15,921 nt of DNA from JBDUDK01 sp040002995 (GTDB taxonomy: Bacteria; Actinomycetota; Acidimicrobiia; Acidimicrobiales; Ilumatobacteraceae): assembly GCA_040002995.1 (NCBI GenBank), contig JBDUDK010000141.1:1-15921 (forward strand), given 5' to 3'. This document shows positions 1 to 6,441 of this stretch, piece after piece; the first letter of the stretch is position 1, and every line of letters starts with the position of its first letter. The notes beneath the pieces are model-generated. The model did no database searches. It saw nothing but the letters and a program-made list of their open reading frames with translations, and was not told where the DNA came from. A program made the position numbers and the translations under genes.

Positions 1-514
1 CGAAAGGCGCGGCGATGTCGAAACCCAGGACGTCTCGGCCGATGGGCGACCACAAAAGGATCGGTATCGAGAACAACGCCGCCACAACGAACCGGTTGCG
101 CATGTCGCGGACCATGTCCACCATCGACATGGCGCCCTGACCGCCGTGGCCCATCAGCTCGTGCGGGGAATGCGTCGTGCTCGCAGCCTCGTGAGCGTCG
201 GCGGCCATCGCCGGTGGGGAATGTCCCTCCTCGGCCAGCGGATCACAGATGTGCTCTGGAACCGATCGGCCGGCACAGTGATAGCCACAGTCACGGATCC
301 ACTTCGTGAGCTCGGCAATCGAGGTGAGATCCGCGTCGTATCTGACGCTCGCGGTCTGGGCCACGGGGTTCGCCTCGACGCTGATGACGCCGGGCCGTCG
401 CCCTAACACCGCCTCGACGCGGGACTTCTCCGAACCCCACTGCACGCCCCGGACCTCGAGTACCGCAGTGCGCTGTCTCGGTCCTGCCGGGACTTCGACG
501 CCTGGGCGCCTCAT
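1..514 (-). CDS. P1B-type heavy-metal ATPase, N-terminal part (cut by window edge)
   Basis: The first 171 residues of a membrane cation-exporting ATPase are visible; the rest lies off the left edge. The ATG at 514 overlaps the copA stop (ATGA), so the two are translationally coupled. Residues about 17-82 have the length and pattern of a heavy-metal-associated (HMA) domain, but the usual CxxC is absent: the loop reads VQWGSEKS. A His-rich linker follows (H79, H88, H98, H108, H115, H118, H123). Then come MSMVDMVRDMRNRF and a hydrophobic segment starting IPILLWSPIGRDVLGF, which I recognise as the start of the membrane domain of copper or heavy-metal P-type ATPases. A His-rich N-terminus resembles CopB-type pumps (P1B-3). 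The CPC/CPH motif that would settle the metal lies outside the window, so the substrate is inferred from the operon. Confidence 0.85.
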   Translation of the reverse strand, partial: MRRPGVEVPAGPRQRTAVLEVRGVQWGSEKSRVEAVLGRRPGVISVEANPVAQTASVRYDADLTSIAELTKWIRDCGYHCAGRSVPEHICDPLAEEGHSPPAMAADAHEAASTTHSPHELMGHGGQGAMSMVDMVRDMRNRFVVAALFSIPILLWSPIGRDVLGFDIAAPF

Positions 515-2754
515 GTCAGAGCTTTGAAGCGGCGCAGCCTGAGGCTGTTGGTCACCACGAAGACGGATGAGAACGCCATGGCCGCCCCGGCCAGTACCGG
601 GTTCAAGTAGCCGGACGCGGCGATGGGTATGGCGGCCACGTTGTAGGCGAACGCCCAGAACAGGTTGCCCTTGATGATTCCGAGTGTCCGGCGGGCGAGG
701 TGGATCGCGTCGGCGGCGGCGCGCAGGTCCCCCCGAACCAGGGTGAGGTCGCTGGCCTCGATGGCGACGTCAGTGCCGGTGCCCATGGCGATGCCGAGGT
801 CGGCTTGGGTGAGGGCGGCGGCGTCGTTGACGCCGTCTCCGACCATGGCCACGACGGCGCCTTGGTCCTGTAGTCGCTTGATCACGTCGACCTTGTCCGC
901 CGGCAGCACCTCGGCGATGACGTCCTCGGTGGGGACGCCGACGTGCGCGGCGACGGTGGCCGCGGTGGCCCGGTTGTCGCCGGTGAGCAGAAGGGGTCGC
1001 AGGCCGAGCTCGCGTAGCCGTTTGATGGCCTCCGCGCTCGTCGGTTTGACGGTGTCGGCCACGACGAACAGAGCCTTGATGGCGCCGTCCCAGCCGGCGG
1101 CGATCACGGTGCGGCCCTGGGCTTCCTCTGATTCGAGGGACCGCTTAAGTGCTTCGGGCAGCGGGAGCGACCAGTCGGCGAGCAGGGCCGGCCGGCCGGC
1201 TATGACCGCGTGACCGTCGACGGTTCCCTCGACGCCGAGACCGGCGCGGTTGGCGAAACTCTCGACAGGCGGGAGGTCTCCGATCTCAGCAGCCGCGCCG
1301 GCGGCGATGGCGCGACCAATCGGATGCTCCGACGCTGCCTCGAGCGCCCCCACAATCCGCAATGATTCAGCGCGGTCTACCCCGTCGACGGTGACTACAT
1401 CGATCAGGCTCATCGTGCCAGTGGTGATGGTGCCGGTCTTGTCGAGGACAACGGTGTCGATCCGCCGGGTCGACTCCAGGACTTCGGGTCCCTTGATCAG
1501 GATGCCGAGTTGCGCACCGCGACCGGTGCCTACCAACAGCGCGGTCGGGGTTGCTAGCCCGAGCGCGCAGGGGCAGGCGATGATGAGCACGGCGACCGCC
1601 GCGGTGAACGCGCGGTTGGTGTCGCCCGTGTCGGCCAGCCAGAAAGCCAGCGTGGCGAGCGCGAGCGCGATGACGACGGGTACGAACACCGCCGACACCC
1701 GGTCGGCGAGTCGCTGCACCGGAGCCTTGCCGGCCTGAGCCTGTTCGACGAGGCGGGCCATTTGCGCCAACTGCGTGTCGCTCCCGACGCGTGTGGCGCG
1801 GACGACAATACGGCCGCCGGCGTTCGTGGTAGCGCCGACGACGCGGTCACCCGGCCCGACCTCGACAGGGACGCTCTCGCCCGTGAGCATCGACTCGTCG
1901 ACCGCGGACGAGCCCTCCTCGACCGTGCCGTCAGTAGCGATCTTCTCGCCGGGGCGCACCACGAACCGATCGCCCACCGCGAGTTGGCTGATGGGGATCC
2001 GACGCTCGCGCCCATCCTCGGCGAGCACCGCAACATCCTTGGCGCCGAGCTCGAGCAAGGCGCGCAACGCCGCACCGGCGCGCCGCTTGGCGCGCGCCTC
2101 GAGATAGCGACCGGTGAGTATGAGGACCGTGACTCCTGAGGCCACCTCCAGGTAGAGGCGCTCCCCACCGACGTCTCTCGACAGCGTGAACGAGAAGGGC
2201 ATGGTCATGCCGGCTTTGCCGGCGTCACCGAAGAAGAGCGCCCACAGCGACCACCCGAACGCGGCCAGCACCCCGACAGAGATGAGCGTGTCCATCGTCG
2301 CTGCGCCGTGGCGCAGGTTCGCCCACGCCGCTTTGTGGAACGGCCACGCACCCCACGTGGCGACCGGCGCGGCGAGCGTGAGCGAAAGCCACTGCCAGTT
2401 GGTGAACTGCAGGCCTGAGAACATGGCCATCAGTACCACCGGCACGGTGAGCACGAGTGACCCGAACAGGCGATGGCGCAGTGGGACGAGCTCATCCGGC
2501 TCGCGCGACTCCGAAGCGGCAGTTGCCGGGGCGGTGACGCCGTAGCCGGCCGCCTCGACCGCGGCGACGAGCTCGTTCGGGCTCACACGGCTCGTGTCGT
2601 AGTCGACGGCCGCCTTCTCGGTGGCGAAGTTGACCGTCGCCGCGACCCCGTCGAGACGGTTGAGCTTCTTCTCGATCCTGGCCGCGCACGACGCACACGT
2701 CATGCCGGTAACCGCGAGATCGACGTGCGCGTCGGCGCGTTCGGTGGTGCTCAC
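511..2754 (-). CDS. copA: Copper-exporting P1B-1 ATPase CopA
   Basis: Pumps Cu(I) out of the cytoplasm using ATP. The 747-residue product has a single N-terminal HMA domain with GMTCASC (C20, C23). It also has the TGES actuator motif (291-294), the CPC membrane metal site (394-396), the phosphorylation motif DKTGT (438-442), the nucleotide-domain SEHP (475-478) and the hinge GDGVND (639-644). The last membrane helices carry YN (704-705) and M726-x-x-SS, the Cu(I)-specific signature of the P1B-1 class. Length is normal for the family. I chose the GTG at 2754 rather than an in-frame start 13 codons upstream because it overlaps the copZ stop in a GTGA junction and starts just before the HMA domain. 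The upstream extension is Arg/Gly-rich and overlaps copZ. Function is well supported. Confidence 0.97.
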   Translation of the reverse strand: MSTTERADAHVDLAVTGMTCASCAARIEKKLNRLDGVAATVNFATEKAAVDYDTSRVSPNELVAAVEAAGYGVTAPATAASESREPDELVPLRHRLFGSLVLTVPVVLMAMFSGLQFTNWQWLSLTLAAPVATWGAWPFHKAAWANLRHGAATMDTLISVGVLAAFGWSLWALFFGDAGKAGMTMPFSFTLSRDVGGERLYLEVASGVTVLILTGRYLEARAKRRAGAALRALLELGAKDVAVLAEDGRERRIPISQLAVGDRFVVRPGEKIATDGTVEEGSSAVDESMLTGESVPVEVGPGDRVVGATTNAGGRIVVRATRVGSDTQLAQMARLVEQAQAGKAPVQRLADRVSAVFVPVVIALALATLAFWLADTGDTNRAFTAAVAVLIIACPCALGLATPTALLVGTGRGAQLGILIKGPEVLESTRRIDTVVLDKTGTITTGTMSLIDVVTVDGVDRAESLRIVGALEAASEHPIGRAIAAGAAAEIGDLPPVESFANRAGLGVEGTVDGHAVIAGRPALLADWSLPLPEALKRSLESEEAQGRTVIAAGWDGAIKALFVVADTVKPTSAEAIKRLRELGLRPLLLTGDNRATAATVAAHVGVPTEDVIAEVLPADKVDVIKRLQDQGAVVAMVGDGVNDAAALTQADLGIAMGTGTDVAIEASDLTLVRGDLRAAADAIHLARRTLGIIKGNLFWAFAYNVAAIPIAASGYLNPVLAGAAMAFSSVFVVTNSLRLRRFKALT

Positions 2755-2954
2755 GCCACGGCCTCGTAGCCCGCCTCGTCGACCGCGGCCCAAACGGCCG
2801 CCCGATGTAAATCGTTGCCCGTGACCACGACCACCTTCGTGTCGAGGTCGACGTTAACGACACGAACGCCCGGCACCCTCTGAATCATTCCCCGTACCGC
2901 GGCTACACAGTGGCCACACGTCATCCCGGGGACGCTGAAACTCAACTCGTCCAT
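2751..2954 (-). CDS. copZ: Copper chaperone CopZ (HMA domain)
   Basis: A 67-residue cytoplasmic copper chaperone consisting of one HMA domain. The metal loop GMTCGHC (C13, C16) binds Cu(I) for delivery to CopA or CsoR. The ATG at 2954 has a strong Shine-Dalgarno, GGAGGA, about 8 bases upstream, so an in-frame N-terminal extension reaching to 3077 is rejected: it is Arg-rich and overlaps csoR. The gene starts 29 bases after csoR and ends in a 4-base overlap with copA, giving a csoR-copZ-copA operon. It has the usual CopZ length. Confidence 0.95.
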   Translation of the reverse strand: MDELSFSVPGMTCGHCVAAVRGMIQRVPGVRVVNVDLDTKVVVVTGNDLHRAAVWAAVDEAGYEAVA

Positions 2955-2983
2955 TCTTACGATTCCTCCGTTTTGTTCGCGCG

Positions 2984-3274
2984 TCAGCTCTTGACGAGCC
3001 GCTCGATAGCGCGACTCGCCTCCGTGATCAGCCGGTCCGCCTCGTCGCCACCGCTCGCCACGGCGTCGGCTACGCAATGCCGCATGTGTTCTTCCAGCAA
3101 ACCCATCGCCACGCTCTGCAGCGCCCTGGTGGCGGCCGCTACTTGTGTGAGGACGTCGATGCAGTAGGTATCGGCCTCCACCATCCGGTGAAGGCCGCGC
3201 ACCTGGCCCTCGATACGTCGCAACCGCTTGAGGAGATCATTTTTGGTGTCTCGATAACCGGGCGTCGTTTCCAT
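2984..3274 (-). CDS. csoR: CsoR-family copper-sensing transcriptional repressor
   Basis: A 96-residue all-helical repressor that leaves DNA on binding Cu(I). The family Cu ligands are at C38 (DTYCIDVL), H63 and C67 (EHMRHC), the same C-H-C spacing as C36-H61-C65 in the M. tuberculosis protein. The N-terminal helix RLRRIEGQVRGLHRM is the CsoR/RcnR DNA-contact signature. It is first in the copZ-copA operon, and two operator-like sequences lie directly upstream, so autoregulation is expected. A GAGG only 2 bases before the ATG is too close to act as a normal ribosome site, and the -10 hexamer ends 6 bases before the ATG, so the mRNA is probably leaderless. Confidence 0.95.
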   Translation of the reverse strand: METTPGYRDTKNDLLKRLRRIEGQVRGLHRMVEADTYCIDVLTQVAAATRALQSVAMGLLEEHMRHCVADAVASGGDEADRLITEASRAIERLVKS

Positions 3275-3280
3275 GACCTC

Positions 3281-3309
3281 ACTGTACCCCCTTAGGGTAT
3301 ACGAGCCAA
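3281..3309 (-). promoter_or_regulatory. Putative csoR promoter (leaderless)
   Basis: Reading leftward, TTGGCT (3309-3304) and TACAGT (3286-3281) are separated by 17 bases, a sigma-70-like arrangement. The expected transcription start falls at or next to the csoR ATG at 3274. The spacer holds CsoR operator 1, which overlaps the -10 edge, so repression by blocking polymerase is straightforward. The assignment is by motif only. Confidence 0.6.
3285..3299. promoter_or_regulatory. CsoR operator 1
   Basis: Perfect inverted repeat TACCC-CCTTA-GGGTA. It matches the known CsoR operator style of two GGGTA-type half sites around a short C/G-rich centre. It lies between the -35 and -10 of the csoR promoter. 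Confidence 0.8.
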
Positions 3310-3322
3310 CCCCCAGAGGGTA
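3308..3322. promoter_or_regulatory. CsoR operator 2
   Basis: Second copy, AACCC-CCAGA-GGGTA, with one mismatch between arms. Its centre is 23 bp from operator 1, about two helical turns, so both sites face the same side of the DNA. It is nearer the rightward genes and may place the CPBP protease gene under copper control as well. Confidence 0.7.
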
Positions 3323-3375
3323 TATAAGAGCGACAACCTGTCGTAGAACACTGGCAACGAGGCTCGAGATGCACT

Positions 3376-4188
3376 GTGGCGACGCATTGCCTCAACCGGA
3401 ACGTCCGCCGGCCCGACAATGCCAATGTGGTCCACACACTGGGGGCGGTCGTCTCCGTCGCCTTCGCCTTGTTCCTGGTTGTCGTGGCGCCGATGCAGAG
3501 CCGTCGACGTTTTGCCGCGCTCCTAGAGGCCGTCACGACCGACCCGACAGCTCGCCTGCGCTTTTACCGGCGCACCGTCCTGCGACAGTGGCCGGTCACA
3601 CTCGGCGCGCTGGCGCTTATCGGCCTGCTCACCGGCCGAGGCCCGTCGAACATCGGGGTCCGGCTTCCGGCCGCGGGCCACTCGCTTCTGAGTACCGGGA
3701 TCATCGTTGCCATCATCGCTCTTATCGCCGGCGGCGTGCTCGTGACGGTGGTCGCCCGTCGCCCGGGTGGGGGCGACATTCTGCGCAACGCCATGGGCCC
3801 CGCGGCCGTCCTCTTGCCGACCACCGCTCGCGAGCGTCGAGTGTTTCTCCTCGTGTCGGTGACCGCTGGTGTCACCGAGGAACTCGCATTCAGAGGTTTT
3901 CTCCTGGCGTTCATGCAGTGGGTCGCGCCTGACGCGGCGCGGGGATGGTTGGTGCTCGCATCCGGCGTCGCCTTCGGAGTGGCTCACGTGTACCAAGGCG
4001 CGCGCGGCGCCATCACGACGGGCATCGTCGGAGCACTACTCGCGGACACAGCCCTGAGCTCGGGCAGTCTCATGCTGCCCGCGGTGATCCACACGGTGCT
4101 CGACGCCCGTTGGAGCGTGCTCCCAGGATTTGGTCAAACGGTCGCCTCGCCGCCGACCGCCGTAAACGCTCCCGCCGAGAGCATCTGA
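3376..4188 (+). CDS. CPBP-family intramembrane metalloprotease
   Basis: A membrane protein of up to 270 residues with the CAAX-protease/bacteriocin-processing (CPBP, Abi) signature. It has EE at 168-169 with R173 (TEELAFRGF), F200-x-x-x-H204 (FGVAH) and H239-x-x-x-D243 (HTVLD), the usual catalytic and zinc positions. Several hydrophobic segments are clear (about 22-40, 73-86, 105-126, 155-170, 190-205, 212-225). The GTG at 3376 has no convincing ribosome site; GTG 3427 or 3430, just before the first membrane segment, are alternatives. It is divergent from csoR, with the CsoR operators in between. The natural substrate is unknown. Family members process prenylated proteins or peptides, or act as immunity proteins, and no role in copper handling can be read from the sequence. 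Confidence 0.85.
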   Translation: MATHCLNRNVRRPDNANVVHTLGAVVSVAFALFLVVVAPMQSRRRFAALLEAVTTDPTARLRFYRRTVLRQWPVTLGALALIGLLTGRGPSNIGVRLPAAGHSLLSTGIIVAIIALIAGGVLVTVVARRPGGGDILRNAMGPAAVLLPTTARERRVFLLVSVTAGVTEELAFRGFLLAFMQWVAPDAARGWLVLASGVAFGVAHVYQGARGAITTGIVGALLADTALSSGSLMLPAVIHTVLDARWSVLPGFGQTVASPPTAVNAPAESI

Positions 4189-4291
4189 GCTACGTGGCCT
4201 GAGCGGGGACAAGTAGCGCGTGCCGAGATCAAGCGAGCCGCCGATTGTGTCGATGCAGCAGTTGAAGGACCGAGCGAACGAGGAGATGCCG

Positions 4292-4675
4292 GTGAGCGCA
4301 CGTGACGAGTTAGGCCATAGGGGGAAGGCTGGCTTCGCGGGAGCGTGTGTGGTCTGCTGTGTGGTCCCGATGTTGGTGCTCGTCGGGGTGATCTCGCTCG
4401 GCGCGCTAGTCACTTTCGGCGTTGCGGTTGCCTCCATTGTCGCGGTCGTGGTCCTCGCGCTGGGTGTTGGTTCGGGTCGGCTAGTGGGTGCATCGCAGCG
4501 TCTTCGCCGAATGTTGTTCGCTGTCGGCGGTGCTGCGGCATTCGGCGGGCTTCTCAACATCAACCACGGCGCCCGTGCGACGACGTTCATCGTGGTCGGA
4601 GTGGCGCTGCTTGCGTCCTCCGCCTTGCTGTCGCTGTCCGCGGTCGAGTCAACCGACTGCGCGCGTTCGGAGTGA
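4292..4675 (+). CDS. Small membrane protein with CxxCC-P motif
   Basis: A 127-residue protein with about four hydrophobic segments (around 17-35, 37-58, 74-90, 98-117). Near the start of the first segment is CVVCCVVPM (C19, C22, C23, P26). Clustered cysteines next to a proline in the first helix recall small metal-transport proteins such as MerT, MerF and MerC, but I do not see a full match to any of them. I chose GTG 4292 because AGGAG at 4281-4285 sits 6 bases upstream. The ATG at 4286 touches that ribosome site and the GTG at 4220 has none. It follows the CPBP gene on the same strand. A metal-binding or transport role is inference. Confidence 0.65.
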   Translation: MSARDELGHRGKAGFAGACVVCCVVPMLVLVGVISLGALVTFGVAVASIVAVVVLALGVGSGRLVGASQRLRRMLFAVGGAAAFGGLLNINHGARATTFIVVGVALLASSALLSLSAVESTDCARSE

Positions 4676-4682
4676 GATCGCT

Positions 4683-4732
4683 GTTGACGCCCGTTCGCGT
4701 CGGTCGGGTGTCGAGGTAGCGCCCGCGTCAAC
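4683..4732. repeat. 8-bp inverted repeat before the NlpC/P60 gene
   Basis: GTTGACGC (4683-4690) and GCGTCAAC (4725-4732) are perfect reverse complements separated by 34 bases, within the 146-base gap between two plus-strand genes. It could be a regulator site. It is not a terminator shape (long loop, no T-run). Nothing else is recognised in this gap. Confidence 0.35.
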
Positions 4733-4821
4733 CTCGAGGCTCACGAATGAGGCGGCCGTAGTGGCCAACATCGATGTGGGCGACGTGCGTCAGGGGTTCG
4801 AAATCTGACAGTGTGTCGTAC

Positions 4822-5940
4822 ATGGCGCGACGTTTGGGGGCCCGCGACCGGTCGCCGCGTTGGCTTGGTCTAATGATCGTTGTCGCCGTGCTTGTCCAGG
4901 TTTTCGTGACGCAGCCCTCGGCGGCCGATCCGATCTCCGACAAAAAGAAGGAAGCGGCGCGTCTGGCCGACCGAATCGAGCAGCTCACGACGCGGGCGGA
5001 GCAGCTCGCCGAGCAGTACAACCAGGCCGCCTACGACTTAGAGGTCCTCGACGCTCAAGTGCACGACGCCGAGAAGAAGCTCGCCTTGAAGCGGGTCGAG
5101 ATCTCGGTGGCGTCGAGCAAGCTCAGCAGCGTCGCGCTGCACGTGTTCGCGCACCCCGGTGAGACAGATCCACTGCTGAGCGTCTTGGACAGCGGCGCCG
5201 GTGCGTCCGACTCAGCACTCAGGGCCGGGCTCAACCGTCTCGCCGTAGGTGAGGATCAGCGCGCCGCGGACGAGCTGCGGCGCGGTCGCGAGGACGCGCA
5301 GGCCGGCCAGGCCGATCTCGAGGCGAAGCGCCGCGAGCAGGCGACGGCGAAGAGTTACCTGAGTTCGAGACGTAAGGACGTCGAAGGGGCCACCACGCAA
5401 GTACAACAACTGCTGACCCACGCGAAAGGCGACCTGGCTCGGCTGCTCCGTCAGGAGCAAGAGCGTCGCGCCGCGGCCGAGGCGGCCGCGGTCCGCGCCC
5501 GGCTGGCACAGCGTCGTTCCTCATCTACTGGATCTACTGGCACCAGCGCGGGTCCGGCGCGGGTCGTGCGCCAGCCGCCGGCGCCATCGGCTGGCGCCGC
5601 GGGTGCGGTGGAGGCTGCGATGAGCCAGATCGGGGTTCGTTATCAGTGGGGCGGCGCGTCGCCCGAAACGGGTTTTGATTGTTCGGGTCTCACGATGTGG
5701 GCGTGGGCACGAGCAGGTCGGCCCGGTCTGCCGCATTTCGCGCGGGCGCAATGGGAGGGTCTGCCCCACGTCAACATTGAAGATCTTCAACCCGGAGACC
5801 TTGTCTTCTTCGGTGCGAGCATCCATCACATGGGCATGTATGTCGGCGGCGGGACAATGGTGAACGCGCCCCGCACCGATGACGTCGTGAAGATCTCCTC
5901 GATCTACCGATCCGACCTGATCGGCGCGGCCCGACCGTGA
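4822..5940 (+). CDS. Secreted NlpC/P60 peptidoglycan endopeptidase
   Basis: A 372-residue exported cell-wall hydrolase. The N-terminus has basic residues and then a hydrophobic stretch (about 14-31) ending near PSAADP, a signal peptide or anchor. Residues about 40-230 are rich in Glu, Arg, Ala and Gln and should form long coiled coils, as in RipA-like and PcsB-like enzymes. A short Ser/Thr/Gly and Pro linker leads to the NlpC/P60 domain (about 260-372). Its catalytic Cys is C287 (FDCSGL), its His is H336 (HHMGMYVG), and the third polar residue is probably N348 (MVNAP). It should cleave bonds in peptidoglycan stem peptides. I prefer ATG 4822 because the 16-residue upstream extension would precede the signal peptide, though the ribosome site is weak. 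A cell-wall enzyme inside a metal locus is unusual and its link is unknown. Confidence 0.9.
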   Translation: MARRLGARDRSPRWLGLMIVVAVLVQVFVTQPSAADPISDKKKEAARLADRIEQLTTRAEQLAEQYNQAAYDLEVLDAQVHDAEKKLALKRVEISVASSKLSSVALHVFAHPGETDPLLSVLDSGAGASDSALRAGLNRLAVGEDQRAADELRRGREDAQAGQADLEAKRREQATAKSYLSSRRKDVEGATTQVQQLLTHAKGDLARLLRQEQERRAAAEAAAVRARLAQRRSSSTGSTGTSAGPARVVRQPPAPSAGAAGAVEAAMSQIGVRYQWGGASPETGFDCSGLTMWAWARAGRPGLPHFARAQWEGLPHVNIEDLQPGDLVFFGASIHHMGMYVGGGTMVNAPRTDDVVKISSIYRSDLIGAARP

Positions 5941-6374
5941 ACCCCGAATGCCTGGTCGGGATGACGGCGTTCACAGCCCGCGTGCGGCGGTGGGCGCTCG
6001 TGGGAAGGATTGCGTTGGCCATCTTGGCCTTGGGCGTGGTGGGCACGATGACCGCCGGACATCTCCGCGACCATCAACAACCCGCGTTTGGCGCGGCGAG
6101 CTCGCTCAGTGTCCTGGCGACGCACCCTCCGAAGGCCCCCATGCCCGCCCAGCACTCCCCCGAGCGCCCGTCGTTAGTGCAGAGCCTGTGCCTGCTCGCG
6201 CCCCGGGCGGTGATGGCCTTAGTGGTTGGGTTGGTATTGCTCTGCCTATGGCGTTGCTTCGCGCGGCGGCGAGCGCAACGCCGTATCTACGTCAACGGGT
6301 CGATGCTTTGGCGGTATGACCGAGCTCCCCCCGCAGTGCTCAGGCTCCCTCAGCTGTCTGTCTTGCGTATGTGA
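5937..6374 (+). CDS. Hypothetical two-span membrane protein
   Basis: A 145-residue open frame starting with GTG in a GTGA overlap with the NlpC/P60 stop, which suggests coupled translation. It has hydrophobic segments at about 22-40 and 91-106, the second followed by a basic patch (RCFARRRAQRR). The region between is Pro/Ser-rich and probably outside the cell. I recognise no family. The overlap and the membrane pattern support a real gene. Its last part is less typical, and an in-frame-independent open frame runs through the same bases into the next gene. Confidence 0.5.
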   Translation: MNPECLVGMTAFTARVRRWALVGRIALAILALGVVGTMTAGHLRDHQQPAFGAASSLSVLATHPPKAPMPAQHSPERPSLVQSLCLLAPRAVMALVVGLVLLCLWRCFARRRAQRRIYVNGSMLWRYDRAPPAVLRLPQLSVLRM

Positions 6375-6409
6375 CGGAGCGCTATCTCGCTCCGCGGTCT
6401 TCGGACCGC
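6375..6409 (+). promoter_or_regulatory. Two abutting hairpins between genes
   Basis: CGGAGCG (6375-6381) pairs with CGCTCCG (6388-6394) around a 6-base loop. Directly after it, GCGGTC (6394-6399) pairs with GACCGC (6404-6409) around a TTCG tetraloop. They share base 6394. They start at the last base of the preceding stop codon and end 32 bases before the lipoprotein start. No T-run follows, so this could be a weak terminator, a processing or stability element, or a pause site. Confidence 0.5.
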
Positions 6410-6441
6410 TCGTCCGATCACTACGCACAAGGAGAACAACC

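Noticed and set aside
665..1213. Plus-strand open frame opposite copA
   Set aside because: Its Ser/Ala/Arg-rich product is the antisense of a clear CopA coding frame.
3273..3932. Plus-strand open frame overlapping the CPBP gene
   Set aside because: Arg/Pro/His-rich with no motifs, and it runs through the csoR operators; the CPBP frame has the protease motifs.
4036..4731. Minus-strand open frame of 231 codons
   Set aside because: Thr/Pro-rich, antisense to a membrane protein and without a start signal.
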